Part shown: one piece after another, positions 1 through 9,748 of the stretch | Numbering within the stretch: position 1 is the stretch's first letter | Layout of the letters: the number at the start of each line of letters is the position of its first letter | From: Rhodanobacter fulvus Jip2 | GTDB taxonomy: Bacteria > Pseudomonadota > Gammaproteobacteria > Xanthomonadales > Rhodanobacteraceae | Reading direction: 5' to 3' | NCBI RefSeq assembly: GCF_000264315.1 | Contig: NZ_AJXU01000037.1 | Location: forward strand, 124,001-188,000 | Length of the DNA: 64,000 nt | The notes under the pieces: generated by a model | Told to the model about the DNA's origin: nothing | Database searches by the model: none | The model's input: only the letters and a program-made list of their open reading frames with translations | Made by a program: the position numbers and the translations under genes

Positions 1-1
1 G

Positions 2-1978
2 GTGCTGGCCGAATCGGGCGACATCGCGCCGGAGCGTTTCGCGCGCAAGATCGCCCGCGTGCTGCGCACCCATTTCCGCCGCATCCGCACCGCCGTGGTG
101 GGGCCGGACCTGTCGCACCGGCGCACCGTGGTCGATTCGGTACTCAATGCCGAACCGGTGCGCGCGGCGATCGCCGCCAGCGCCGCCAAGGAAAAGATCA
201 GCCACGCCAAGGCCTGGCGCAAGGCGCACAAGATGCTGCTGGAGATCGCCGCCGATTACTCGCACCCGGTGGTGCGTTCGGTGTCGTTCCTGCTGTCCAA
301 CTTCTGGAACAAGCTGTACGACGGCATCGCCATGCACCACTTCGACAAGGCCCGCGCGGTGGCGCCCGGCCACGAAGTGATCTACGTGCCCTGCCATCGC
401 AGCCACGCCGATTACCTGCTGCTGAGCTACCAGTTGCACGTGTCCGGCGTGGTGGTGCCGCACATCGCCGCGGGCGTGAACCTCAACCTGCCGGTGATCG
501 GGCCGATCCTGCGTCGCGGCGGCGCGTTCTTCATGCGCCGCAGCTTCAAGGGCAACGCGCTGTACTCGGTGGTCTTCAACGAGTACCTGGCGCAACTGAT
601 CGACCGTGGCGTGCCGATGGAATATTTCATCGAGGGCGGCCGCTCGCGTACCGGCCGCCTGCTGGCGCCGCGTGCAGGCATGCTGGTGATGACCGTACGC
701 GCCTTCCTGCGCGCACCGCGCCGGCCGGTGCTGTTCCAGCCGGTGTACATCGGCTACGAAAAGCTGATGGAGGGCAACGCCTATGCCGGCGAACTCAGCG
801 GCAAGCCGAAGGAGAAGGAATCCCTGCTGGGCTTCCTGCGCGGCCTGAAGGTGCTGCGCCAGCGCTACGGTCATGTGGCGCTCAATTTCGGCGAACCGAT
901 CGAGCTGAATCCGCTGCTGGACGCCACCGGCACCGACTGGCGCGCCGGCAGCGGCGACCCGGATGCCCGCCCCGAGTGGCTCAACGACGTGGTCGACCAG
1001 GTGGCCGAACGCATCCAGATCAATATCAACCGCGCCGCCGACGTCAACCCGATCAACCTGCTGGCGCTGGTGCTGCTGGCCACGCCCAAGCACGCGATGG
1101 CCGAGAGCGACCTGCTGACACAGCTGGAGCTGAGCAAGGCGCTGCTGGAGGAACTGCCCTATTCCGACCGCGTCACGCTGACCCCGATGAACCCCGCCGG
1201 GATCATCGCCTACGGCGAGCAGATGGCCTGGATCCAGCGGGTCAAGCACCCGCTGGGCGACGTGCTGACGGTCAGCGGCGAGCAGGCGGTGCTGCTGAGC
1301 TATTTCCGCAACAACGTGCTGCACCTCACCGCCACCGCGGCGTGGGTGGCCTGCTGCTTCCTCAACAACCGGCGCATGGCACGCGCCACCGTGGTGCGGC
1401 TGGGCACGCTGATCTACCCGTTCATCCAGAGCGAGCTGTTCCTGCCGTGGGACAGCGACGGCTTCGCGGCGCAACTGGAAGCCACGCTGGACTTCTTCAT
1501 CCGCCGCGGCCTGCTGGAATCGCGCAGCGACGGACGCACGGTCGAGCGCGGCCCGGGTCAGGAAGACAGCGCCTTCCAGCTCAAGGTGATCGCACGTGGC
1601 CTGCTGCAGGCGTTCGAGCGCTACTACATCACGCTGGCGGCGCTGGCCAAGCACGGCCCGCACACCATCACCGGCTCGGAATTGGAAACCGCCTGCACGC
1701 TCACCGCGCAACGGCTGGGCCTGCTCAACGAATTGTCCGCGCCGGAGTTCTTCGACAAGGCGCTGTTCCGCGGCTTCATCCAGAAACTGCGCGAGCAGAA
1801 GATCGTGTGGACCGACGAGGCCGGCAAGCTCGATTACGACAGCGCGCTGGAAGGCATGGTGCGCGACGCGCGGGTGATCCTGTCGCGCGATGTGCGCCAT
1901 TCGATCCTGAAGATCACCCAGGGCGGCGGCGAGAAGGAGCCGCCGGCCGAGACGGGCGAGGCGGACACGGCGGCGTGA
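2..1978 (+). CDS. plsB: Glycerol-3-phosphate 1-O-acyltransferase PlsB, 5'-truncated by window edge
   Basis: Catalyses acylation of glycerol-3-phosphate at sn-1, the first step of phospholipid synthesis, at the inner membrane. The visible 658 residues contain the acyltransferase blocks in order: HRSHAD (132-137, the HX4D catalytic motif), GAFFMRR (174-180) and FIEGGRSRTGR (209-219), followed by the long C-terminal region typical of PlsB rather than PlsC. Family members are about 800 residues or more, and in E. coli PlsB the HX4D motif lies near residue 306, so roughly 170 N-terminal residues lie upstream of the window and the apparent GTG at position 2 is not the real start. A large inverted repeat follows the stop. 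Confidence 0.95.
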   Translation: MLAESGDIAPERFARKIARVLRTHFRRIRTAVVGPDLSHRRTVVDSVLNAEPVRAAIAASAAKEKISHAKAWRKAHKMLLEIAADYSHPVVRSVSFLLSNFWNKLYDGIAMHHFDKARAVAPGHEVIYVPCHRSHADYLLLSYQLHVSGVVVPHIAAGVNLNLPVIGPILRRGGAFFMRRSFKGNALYSVVFNEYLAQLIDRGVPMEYFIEGGRSRTGRLLAPRAGMLVMTVRAFLRAPRRPVLFQPVYIGYEKLMEGNAYAGELSGKPKEKESLLGFLRGLKVLRQRYGHVALNFGEPIELNPLLDATGTDWRAGSGDPDARPEWLNDVVDQVAERIQININRAADVNPINLLALVLLATPKHAMAESDLLTQLELSKALLEELPYSDRVTLTPMNPAGIIAYGEQMAWIQRVKHPLGDVLTVSGEQAVLLSYFRNNVLHLTATAAWVACCFLNNRRMARATVVRLGTLIYPFIQSELFLPWDSDGFAAQLEATLDFFIRRGLLESRSDGRTVERGPGQEDSAFQLKVIARGLLQAFERYYITLAALAKHGPHTITGSELETACTLTAQRLGLLNELSAPEFFDKALFRGFIQKLREQKIVWTDEAGKLDYDSALEGMVRDARVILSRDVRHSILKITQGGGEKEPPAETGEADTAA

Positions 1979-2016
1979 TGCGACGGCGTTCGCGTTCGTC
2001 CTGAGCGCAGAGCAGG

Positions 2017-2161
2017 AGCGCCCTCATCCGCCCTGTCGGGCACCTTCCCCCGCAAGCGGGGGAAGGGAAAAGTCGCGGCGCCGAGGGAATGCGTGAAGCG
2101 CAGCGTCGCTTCCCTTCTCCCGCTTGCGGGAGAAGGTGCCCGAAGGGCGGATGAGGGCGCT
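2017..2161. repeat. Large intergenic inverted repeat with two nested hairpins (family A)
   Basis: A left arm from 2017 to about 2068 and a right arm from 2111 to 2161 are near-complementary over about 50 bases. Each arm holds its own hairpin, at 2044-2066 and 2113-2136, of the form CTTCTCCCGC..GCGGGAGAAG. It lies between plsB and ubiE, so it could act as a terminator or mRNA 3'-end stabiliser. Related CT-rich elements occur near 4104, 13283, 52345 and 63880. Confidence 0.8.
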
Positions 2162-2211
2162 TTTCGCCCCCCCGCCGCTCCACACAACCCCATCCTGTAA
2201 CATCACCGCCC

Positions 2212-2979
2212 ATGAACGAGCAGCCCGAACCCTCCGCCGCCCCGACCACCCATTTCGGTTTCCGCGACGTCCCCGTCGGCGACAAGCAGAAGCTGGTGGG
2301 CGAAGTATTTACCTCGGTGGCGCGCAGCTACGACCTGATGAACGACCTGATGTCGTTCGGCGTGCATCGGCTGTGGAAGCGGCATTTCGTGGCGATCAGC
2401 GGCGTGCGCCGCGGCGATCGCGTGCTGGACCTGGCCGGCGGTACCGGCGACATCGCCGCGCTGCTGAAGCCGGTGGTGGGCGAGACCGGCGAAGTGGTGG
2501 TGGGCGACATCAACGCCGCCATGCTGGGCGTGGGCCGCGACCGGCTGACCGACCGCGGGCTGGTGTCCGGCCTGCGCTGGGCGCAGCTCAACGCCGAGGC
2601 GCTGCCGTTTCCCGACAACAGCTTCGACGCGGTGACCATGGCCTTCGGCCTGCGCAACGTCACCGACAAGGACAAGGCGCTGGCCGACATCTGCCGCGTG
2701 CTGAAGCCCGGCGGCCGCCTGCTGGTGCTGGAGTTCTCGCGCGTGCAGAACGAGCTGTTCAACAAGCTCTACGATTTCCACTCGTTCAAGGTGCTGCCGA
2801 AACTGGGCCGCCTGTTTGCCGGCGACGCCGACAGCTACCAGTACCTGGCCGAATCGATCCGCAAGCATCCCGACCAGGAAACGCTGAAGGGGATGATGGA
2901 ACGCGCCGGCTTCGGCAAGGTGGAGGTGCGCAACCTCACCAACGGCGTCGTGGCGATCCACCGCGCGTACAAGCTGTAG
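2212..2979 (+). CDS. ubiE: UbiE, ubiquinone/menaquinone biosynthesis C-methyltransferase
   Basis: SAM-dependent C-methyltransferase of quinone biosynthesis (demethoxyubiquinol and demethylmenaquinol are the known substrates). The 255-residue length fits the family. SAM motif [12 protein letters not shown], lies near residues 66-76, and the UbiE signatures [14 protein letters not shown] (residues 39-52) and [10 protein letters not shown] are both present. The ATG follows the family A repeat closely with no obvious promoter in the short gap, so transcription could read through from plsB or start within the repeat region. Confidence in function is high; in a Lysobacterales-type genome the ubiquinone step is the likely role. 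Confidence 0.96.
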   Translation: MNEQPEPSAAPTTHFGFRDVPVGDKQKLVGEVFTSVARSYDLMNDLMSFGVHRLWKRHFVAISGVRRGDRVLDLAGGTGDIAALLKPVVGETGEVVVGDINAAMLGVGRDRLTDRGLVSGLRWAQLNAEALPFPDNSFDAVTMAFGLRNVTDKDKALADICRVLKPGGRLLVLEFSRVQNELFNKLYDFHSFKVLPKLGRLFAGDADSYQYLAESIRKHPDQETLKGMMERAGFGKVEVRNLTNGVVAIHRAYKL

Positions 2980-3085
2980 GAGCCTGTCGGACCTTGGCTG
3001 GTCGGTCTGAGAATCCGCCTGTGTGGTCCACATTCCCGCCGACTCGACCACCAAAGCCCGACAGACGGCTCGCAGCGCGGCCTCG

Positions 3086-3127
3086 CTGATCCAGATCAGG
3101 GGCCTGGCGCGGATCGCGGCGTATGTT
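3086..3127 (+). promoter_or_regulatory. Candidate FNR/DNR-type promoter of the DUF2249-FmdE pair
   Basis: CTGATCCAGATCAG at 3086-3099 is a perfect inverted repeat matching the FNR/DNR consensus TTGAT-N4-ATCAA at 8 of 10 positions. A TATGTT -10-like hexamer lies at 3122-3127. A start near 3134 would put the box centre about 41.5 bases upstream, the class II activator geometry. The spacing is seen in the sequence; regulation by an FNR-family protein is inferred. Confidence 0.45.
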
Positions 3128-3154
3128 GATGACCTCTTGCAACGAGGTATCAAC
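3125..3154 (+). promoter_or_regulatory. Inverted repeat overlapping the ribosome binding site of the DUF2249 gene
   Basis: GTTGATGACCTC (3125-3136) pairs with GAGGTATCAAC (3144-3154) with one bulged base. The right arm contains the GAGG Shine-Dalgarno used by the ATG at 3158. It could hide the ribosome site in RNA, or be a DNA operator. It is not fully compatible with a transcript starting at 3134, so at most one of the two readings holds. Confidence 0.35.
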
Positions 3155-3157
3155 ACC

Positions 3158-3424
3158 ATGTCGATCGACGCCCTACCCGAAGCCAATGTCCACACGTTCG
3201 ACGCACGCGGCGTGGCCCGGCGTTTCCGCCATTCGGCCATCTTCGCCGCCATCGGCGTGCTGCGCTCGGGCGAAACGATGCGCTTCATCAACGACCACGA
3301 CCCGATCCCGCTGATCGCGCAATTGAACGAGCGCCTCGGCGAAAACCTCACCGTGACCTACCGCCAGCGCGACCCCGGAGCGATCGTGATCGACTTCGGC
3401 ATCGTCGGCCTGCCCATCGAGTGA
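3158..3424 (+). CDS. DUF2249 domain protein
   Basis: Small soluble 88-residue protein of the DUF2249 family: the core includes LRSGETMRFINDHDPIPL followed by a C-terminal strand region. Function is not established; the family is TusA/SirA-like in fold and is often found near nitrate/nitric-oxide respiration and hemerythrin genes. The ATG at 3158 was chosen over an in-frame upstream ATG at 3023 because GAGG stands at 3144-3147 and the homologous part begins here. The following gene overlaps its stop codon, indicating translational coupling. A candidate FNR-like box precedes it. Confidence 0.8.
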   Translation: MSIDALPEANVHTFDARGVARRFRHSAIFAAIGVLRSGETMRFINDHDPIPLIAQLNERLGENLTVTYRQRDPGAIVIDFGIVGLPIE

Positions 3425-4047
3425 GCGCCGCGATGCATTACCCCGCGTTCTATGACGAAGCTCCGCGCATCGCGATGCGCGATCCGCTGGCCGCCCTGCT
3501 GGGCGCCGCCGACGATGGCCTGATCGACTACGGATACGCGGATGCCGTGCGCCTGGCCGGCCACTCCTGCCCCACCGTGGCCGGTGCCTACCTGATGGCG
3601 CGCACGGCCCTGCGCACGCTGTATCCGGACCAGCCGGCCGAGCGCGGCGGCATCTGCGTGCGCATGCCGGCGGCCGAAGACGAGGGTGTGACCGGCGTCA
3701 CCGCGCAGGTGCTGACGCTGATCACCGGCGCGGCTGCCAGCAACGGTTTCCACGGCATCGGCGGGCGTTTCGTGCGGCAATCGCTGCTCAGTTACGCCGC
3801 GGTGAGGGGCGCCAGCGCCGTGCAGTTCCACCGTCGCGACAACGGCGACGCGGTGTCCGTCGAGCTGGACCTGAGCCGCGTACCGCCAGCGCCGCAACTG
3901 CGCGAATTGATGGGCGCGGCACTCGACCCGGCCGCCACCGCGGCGCAACGCACGGCATTCGGCCAGGCCTGGCAGGATCGCGTGCGGCGGCTGTTGCTCG
4001 ATCACGCCGACGACCCGCAAGTGGTGCGGTTGACGCAGTTGCAGTGA
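3421..4047 (+). CDS. FmdE-domain protein
   Basis: 208 residues with a single FmdE-like domain (named after formylmethanofuran dehydrogenase subunit E). The N-terminal metal-binding type motif is GHSCPTVAGAY with His48 and Cys50. There is no zinc-ribbon tail. The start GTG at 3421 overlaps the upstream stop codon by four bases; an ATG at 3433, four codons later, is an alternative. Methanogenesis is not implied: stand-alone FmdE proteins occur widely in bacteria with unknown roles. Pairing with DUF2249 under a possible anaerobic promoter suggests a shared role in low-oxygen or nitrogen-oxide metabolism. That role is inference. Confidence 0.75.
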   Translation: MSAAMHYPAFYDEAPRIAMRDPLAALLGAADDGLIDYGYADAVRLAGHSCPTVAGAYLMARTALRTLYPDQPAERGGICVRMPAAEDEGVTGVTAQVLTLITGAAASNGFHGIGGRFVRQSLLSYAAVRGASAVQFHRRDNGDAVSVELDLSRVPPAPQLRELMGAALDPAATAAQRTAFGQAWQDRVRRLLLDHADDPQVVRLTQLQ

Positions 4048-4103
4048 GCGCTCCGCCGGAGGCCAGGCGCCCCGGCTGATACCCGCCCGACAGCTCGCTG
4101 CTC

Positions 4104-4125
4104 CCTCCCCTGCTCGAAGGGGAGG
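4104..4125. terminator. Hairpin between convergent genes
   Basis: CCTCCCCT (4104-4111) pairs perfectly with AGGGGAGG (4118-4125) around a six-base loop, extendable by CTC/GAG on either side. It lies between the convergent FmdE and peptidase genes and resembles family A repeats. There is no U-tract, so terminator function is a guess from position. Confidence 0.4.
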
Positions 4126-4145
4126 AGAGCAAAGCGGGCCTGTGC

Positions 4146-5870
4146 TCAGGGTTTGCCGAGTCCCAGCACATCCAGGCCCTGCTCGAAGCGGATATCGACC
4201 GGGATGTTCGCCTCGGCCAGCCGGTTCAAATCACCCGCCAGCTTCGCATCGGCCGCCCCCAGCTGGTCGGTCAGCTGCTTGGCCGCGTCGTAGTCGCCGT
4301 CGCCCTGGATGGTCAGCAGCTTGGTCGACAGCGAGCTCATCGCGGCGGTCATCTTGTCGAAATCGACGCGGTAGCGGCCGGTTCTTTCATCGCGCGTGAA
4401 CGCACCCGCCTGCTTGAAATAGTTGAAGCGCACCATGTTCGCCCGTGCGTGCGCGTCGCTGGCGCCGAAGCGCACCGAGCGCAGGATGCCGGCCAGGAAG
4501 GTGACGTAGTTGTCCATCAGCCTGGTCTTGTCCAGCTCGCCCTTGTCGGCCAGCTTCACCACCATGTACAGGCCCAGCACATCGGCCTTGCCTTCCTCGA
4601 AACTGGAGGCCTGATCCTTCAGCGCCTTGCGCACCGTGCCCTTGCCATCCAGCGTCTGCTTGATGCCCAGCCCGTGCGCCACCTCGTGGAACATGGTGTT
4701 CTGGAAGAACGCGTCGAAGGTGAGGTTCTGCTGCTGGTCGTCGGCGATCAGCAGCTTGCCGATGGGCAACATGATGGTGTCGAACTTCGCCTTCATCACG
4801 TTTTCCAGCTGCAGCCGGCGCGTGCCTTTTTTCAGCTGCACCTGCTCGTCGTTGGGCAGGTTGATGGCGATGGTCTTGGCGCCGGCGTTGGCGTCGCCGC
4901 CGTAGTACACCGCGAAGTAGGCGTTGAGGTCGGCATCGGAGCCGGGCTTCTCCGCCTTGTAGCGGTCGGGCACGGGCAGGCCGCGCTGCAGTTCGGGCAG
5001 GTATTTGGCGAAGCGCGCCAGCTTGGCGCTCCAGGCCTGGTCCTTGATCAGCACGTAGGATTCGTAGCTGGCCTTGTAGCCGTAGAGCTGGTCTTCGTAG
5101 GTTTCGATGGGCCCGATCACGATGTCGACCGGGTTTTTCTTCATGTCCATCCAGGCCAGGTCGCTGGGCTGGTAGTTGTCGCTGAGCAAGGCATCGGCGC
5201 GCAGCGTGAGGTACTTCCTGAAGCCCGCGTCCTGCGCCAGCTTGGCGGCATCGCGCAGCAGGCCGGCGGCTTTCTCAAGCTCGGCCTTGTACGCCTCGTG
5301 ATAGGGCACGGTGATCAGCTGGCCCTGCGCGTCGCGGCGCAGCAGGGTGTAGAGCGAGGTCTTGTCTTTCAGCGGCGACTGGTCGAACTGCTCGCGGGTC
5401 ATGTCGGCCGGGTAGAACTGCGCGCCGGGCGGGCGCTCGACGACGCCATCGACGAAGGGCTTGTCGTTGTTGAGCCGGTCCCACGGGCCGTAGTTGAGTT
5501 CGGCGAACTCGCGCGTGGCCGGGTCGGTGATGCGGCTCAGCAGTGCGTCCTTGTCGCCCCACGACTGGCGCCAGTAGATCGCGTTCATGCTGTCGGCCGC
5601 TTCGACCAGCAGGGCGATCATCTTCTTCTGGCGCTTGTTGAACGCGGACAGGTCCGCTTCCAGTTTCACCGGCGCGTAGCTGGCCAGGCGCTGCGCCACG
5701 CTGCCTTCTTCCGCCGTTGCTGCCGCACTCGCGGCAGAGGCCGGCGCCGAGCTGGCCGGGGCTGGCGCCAGCTCCTCTTTCGACACCGGTGCGATAGGCG
5801 CCGCATCGTGGCCGGATGAACAGCCCGCCAGCGCAAGCAGCAGGCACAACGGGAGCAGGCGTCGATGCAT
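4146..5870 (-). CDS. Zinc-dependent peptidase lipoprotein (HEVAHGLG type)
   Basis: 574-residue predicted lipoprotein: the N-terminus has Arg-Arg, a hydrophobic stretch and the lipobox LAGC with the acylated Cys near residue 17. A zinc site is visible as HEVAHGLG near residue 393 and EEGKAD near 421, the HExxxH/EExxxD pattern of DPP III-like (M49-related) metallopeptidases; the substrate is unknown. The ATG at 5870 was chosen because AGGA stands six bases upstream and the signal peptide starts directly; an in-frame ATG at 5939 would put 23 polar residues before it. It follows natB on the same strand by 84 bases and may belong to that operon. Confidence 0.85.
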   Translation of the reverse strand: MHRRLLPLCLLLALAGCSSGHDAAPIAPVSKEELAPAPASSAPASAASAAATAEEGSVAQRLASYAPVKLEADLSAFNKRQKKMIALLVEAADSMNAIYWRQSWGDKDALLSRITDPATREFAELNYGPWDRLNNDKPFVDGVVERPPGAQFYPADMTREQFDQSPLKDKTSLYTLLRRDAQGQLITVPYHEAYKAELEKAAGLLRDAAKLAQDAGFRKYLTLRADALLSDNYQPSDLAWMDMKKNPVDIVIGPIETYEDQLYGYKASYESYVLIKDQAWSAKLARFAKYLPELQRGLPVPDRYKAEKPGSDADLNAYFAVYYGGDANAGAKTIAINLPNDEQVQLKKGTRRLQLENVMKAKFDTIMLPIGKLLIADDQQQNLTFDAFFQNTMFHEVAHGLGIKQTLDGKGTVRKALKDQASSFEEGKADVLGLYMVVKLADKGELDKTRLMDNYVTFLAGILRSVRFGASDAHARANMVRFNYFKQAGAFTRDERTGRYRVDFDKMTAAMSSLSTKLLTIQGDGDYDAAKQLTDQLGAADAKLAGDLNRLAEANIPVDIRFEQGLDVLGLGKP

Positions 5871-5954
5871 GGAAAGTCCTCCGGCGAAAGGGCCATGGTA
5901 TCGCCTGCGCCGGTGTCCGCAATGCGATGGCGATCGCATGCGGACGCGCGCCGT

Positions 5955-7159
5955 TCAGCCGGAAATGGCCAGCCGCTCCGAGCGGTACAACTGCATGCCG
6001 ATCGCCACCGCCACCAGCGCGGCCGCCGCGGTACCCGCCAGGCACAACAGCATGTGCATCGGCGCCACACCGGTGCCGCGCAGCAGGTCGATGATGCCCA
6101 GGTGCTGGCCCAGCAGCGGTACGGCGTACATCCATTCCTGCGGCTTGATCGGCATCACCATCAACATGATGCTGGGCAGGATCGGCAGCATCATCAATAG
6201 CGACAGGTACGTCTGCGCCTCGCGGTAGCTCTTGGCGAAGGCGGCCACCAGCGATTGCAGCGCCGCCAGCAACACGATCATCGGCCACTGCAGCAACAGC
6301 ACGTTGGCGGCGAAATGCCAGCCCAGGTTGATTTCCATGCCCAGCTTGTCGGTGGGCAGGAAGCGGCCGACCAGCGAGAACGCCAGCAGGCAGATCAGCA
6401 GGCTTGCGGTGGAAAACGCGCAGATCGCCGCCAGCTTGCCCAGCAGGATCTTCCAGCGCGGCACCGGGTTGGCGAACAGCGGCTCCAGCGATTGCCGCTC
6501 GCGCTCGCCCGCGGTGAGGTCGATCGCCAGATACATGCCGCCGATGAAAATGGTCAGCACGAACAGGTACGGCAGCATGTTGAACAGCAGCACCGCACGC
6601 GATTCCGCCGTGGCCTGATCGCGCCGCGCCACCTGCACCGGCCACGCCGTACCGGGTGACAGGCCGCGCGCCACCAGCCGCATCACACCTTGCTGGCGCG
6701 CGTACGACTGCACCAGCTGGTTTACGCGGTCGACCGAACCGCCGGCATCGCGCTGGGACGAGTCGTAGATCATTTCCACCTGCACCGGCTCGCCCTGGCG
6801 CCAGGCCTTGGGGTACTCGGCGCTGAGGCGCAGCACCAGATCCGCCTCCTGTTCGCGCACGGCTTTTTCGGGGTCGGCGATGGCCGGCTGCGGCACGATG
6901 CCGCCGGCTTTCAGCGCATCGATCAGGTTGGGCGCGTATTGCGCGCCGATCACCGGCACCTTCAACGGCTGCTCGGCCTTGTCCAGCTGGCGGTGGATGG
7001 ACACGCTGATCAGCATCACGAAGATCAGCGGGGTCAGCAGCGGGCCGGTGACGAACGCGCTGATCAAGGTGCGCCGGTCGCGCAGGTTCTCGCGCACTTC
7101 CTTCAGGAACACGGTGACGAACGCACGGCTGCGGCGCACGCGGGTGGGCTTGATGACGT

Positions 7160-7163
<4 letters not shown>
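5955..7163 (-). CDS. natB: NatB-type ABC exporter permease
   Basis: 402-residue ABC-2 family permease. A first membrane helix near residues 35-55 is followed by a large extracytoplasmic domain (about 60-200), then a cluster of five or so helices to the C-terminus, the topology of NatB. The signature FLKEVRENLRDRRTL at the start is typical of this family. It overlaps natA by four bases (ATGA), so the two proteins are translationally coupled and probably form one exporter. Sodium extrusion is the function shown for Bacillus NatAB; the substrate here is not known. Confidence 0.85.
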
Positions 7164-7894
<731 letters not shown>

Positions 7895-7906
7895 GGCGCC
7901 GCTCCC

Positions 7907-9478
7907 TTATGGCGTTGAACCGTTGAAATCGATGAACAGCGGCGGGGCCTGCAACCGGTCCAGGCAACTGGCGTCCAGCGCCTTGGGCTGCAGATCCTCG
8001 ATGAATGTTTTCACCAACCGTGGCGCGCAACCGGCACCCATCACGTTGTGGCCCTGGCCCTTGAGCACCAGGTGGCGCGCATCGGTGAGCCCCTTCAGCA
8101 CCGCCTCGCCATAGGCCGGCGGCGTCACCGGATCGTATTGGCCCGACAGCAGCAAGGCCGGCGTGGCACCGCGCAAAGGCTGGTGGAAATCGGCCGGCCG
8201 CGTGCCCCGCGGCCACACCGTGCACACCGCCTGCAGCGCCGCGATCATCCGCGTACCCAAGATGGTGTCTTCATCCTGCGGACGCGGGCGCAGCAGATCC
8301 GCATCCTCACTGCAGATCACCGACGACTGCATGCCGCCATCCATCGAATCGACCAGGTCGCCCTGCAGCAATTTCGCCTGGCCCAGCAGCGGCCCCACGT
8401 CGCCGTGTGCGGCCGCGTCGATCGACAGCGGCAACAGCGCGGCGGTGATTGGCGTGTAGGCGAACATGCGCACCACGCTGGCCAGTGAATCCTCGCTCAG
8501 CACGCGCTGCACGCTCTGGTAGCTTTGCGGATCGCGAAAGCTCACCTTGTGCGGGTTGGCACGCAGCGCATCGCGCAATTGGTAAAGCGTCTGGTACGGG
8601 TCGCCGAAGCGCGCCTTGCAGGCGGGCTGCGCCGTGCAACGGGCGAATTGCAACTTCAATGCCGCATCGAGGTTCTGCGCAAAATCCTCGCCCAGCACCA
8701 GCGGGTTCGGCACCACGCCATCGAGCACCAGGCTGCGAATCGCGTCGGGATAATGCATCGCATATTGCTGCGCCACGCGCGTGCCGTAGGACACGCCGAC
8801 CAGGTCGAAACGCGGCGAACCCAGCGCGCGGCGCACGTCTTCCAGATCCTGCACGGCAATGGTCGTGGTGTAGTAGCGCGGATCGGCGCGCGATGTCACC
8901 TGCTGCAGGCAACGCGCCGTTTCCGCCCGCAGCGCCTCCGGGTCGAAGCCCACTTTCTCGTCCGTGGCCGCCTGCTCGGGGCCCTTGCAGCTGAGCGGGT
9001 TGGAATGGCCGGTGCCGCGCTGGTCCAGCAACAGCACGTTGCGGTGCGCCAGCAGCGGGTCCAGCGCGTTTGCCACCGACGGCCAGCTTTCCGTGGCGGC
9101 CTGGCCGGGGCCGCCGGCCAGCAGCACCACCATGTCTTTCGCCGGCAGTTGCGCCGCCGAGCGGATCACCGCCAAATTCAGGGTGATCTTGCGGCTGTGC
9201 GGATCGTCCCGATTTTCCGGCACCTCGAACGGCGCGCACCATGCCGCGCTGGAAAGCCCGGTGTGCGGCTGCGGCAGTTCGCAGGCGGTCAGCGTGAGCG
9301 AACCCAGCCGCCAGGTGCGCGGCTTCTGCGGCGCGCTGGTCGCGATGGCGTCGTCACTGGCGGGCGAAGCGGTTGCATCGGTGCGTGCCCGGTCAGGATG
9401 GAAGTAGCTCCAGCCGAACCAGCCCAGGGCCGCCGCGGCGAGAACGATGCGAAACACGGTGCGCGGTGCGAGCTTCAT
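7907..9478 (-). CDS. Alpha/beta-hydrolase of the tripeptidyl aminopeptidase (TAP-like) family
   Basis: 523-residue serine hydrolase with an N-terminal signal anchor (hydrophobic about residues 8-24). Motifs of the proline-iminopeptidase/TAP family are visible: oxyanion region LLAGGPGQAA, nucleophile elbow GVSYGTR, LLLDQRGTGHSNPL, and C-terminal catalytic GQGHNVMG. Likely acts in the periplasm or at the membrane face on peptides or esters. GAGGAG precedes the ATG at 9478. It stands 12 bases upstream of natA, so it may process or release the transporter's substrate; that link is inferred from position only. Confidence 0.85.
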   Translation of the reverse strand: MKLAPRTVFRIVLAAAALGWFGWSYFHPDRARTDATASPASDDAIATSAPQKPRTWRLGSLTLTACELPQPHTGLSSAAWCAPFEVPENRDDPHSRKITLNLAVIRSAAQLPAKDMVVLLAGGPGQAATESWPSVANALDPLLAHRNVLLLDQRGTGHSNPLSCKGPEQAATDEKVGFDPEALRAETARCLQQVTSRADPRYYTTTIAVQDLEDVRRALGSPRFDLVGVSYGTRVAQQYAMHYPDAIRSLVLDGVVPNPLVLGEDFAQNLDAALKLQFARCTAQPACKARFGDPYQTLYQLRDALRANPHKVSFRDPQSYQSVQRVLSEDSLASVVRMFAYTPITAALLPLSIDAAAHGDVGPLLGQAKLLQGDLVDSMDGGMQSSVICSEDADLLRPRPQDEDTILGTRMIAALQAVCTVWPRGTRPADFHQPLRGATPALLLSGQYDPVTPPAYGEAVLKGLTDARHLVLKGQGHNVMGAGCAPRLVKTFIEDLQPKALDASCLDRLQAPPLFIDFNGSTP

Positions 9479-9553
9479 GGCGCGGGCTCCTCGTGGGACC
9501 GGAAAAGGGTAATGGCGTCGTGCATCATCAGCGGGTATGGCATCGACATGCCC

Positions 9554-9748
9554 TCATGCGCCCGGGTCGAAGATCGACTCGATCGGACGGCCAAACAAGG
9601 CGGCAATCTTGAACGCCAGCGGCAGGCTGGGATCGTACTTGCCGGTCTCGATGGCGTTGACGGTTTGCCGCGACACATCCAGCCGCTCGGCCAGGTCGGC
9701 CTGCGACCAGCCCTGGTCGCCGCGCAGTTCGCGCACATGATTATTCAT
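9554..9748 (-). CDS. Small XRE-family transcriptional regulator
   Basis: 64-residue helix-turn-helix protein consisting only of the DNA-binding domain: WSQADLAERLDVSRQTVNAI forms the HTH, followed by the family tail AALFGRPIESIF. This subfamily of short XRE proteins is commonly co-encoded with a small membrane protein. Its ATG at 9748 lies inside the end of the membrane-protein gene (8-base overlap), so translation is coupled; upstream in-frame starts would intrude further into that gene. It probably represses its own operon through the two palindromes at 11336-11397. Confidence 0.88.
   Translation of the reverse strand: MNNHVRELRGDQGWSQADLAERLDVSRQTVNAIETGKYDPSLPLAFKIAALFGRPIESIFDPGA

Noticed and set aside
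3023-3157. Longer N-terminus for the DUF2249 protein
   Set aside because: The extra 45 codons overlap the FNR-like box and -10-like hexamer, lack a ribosome site, and lie outside the conserved domain.
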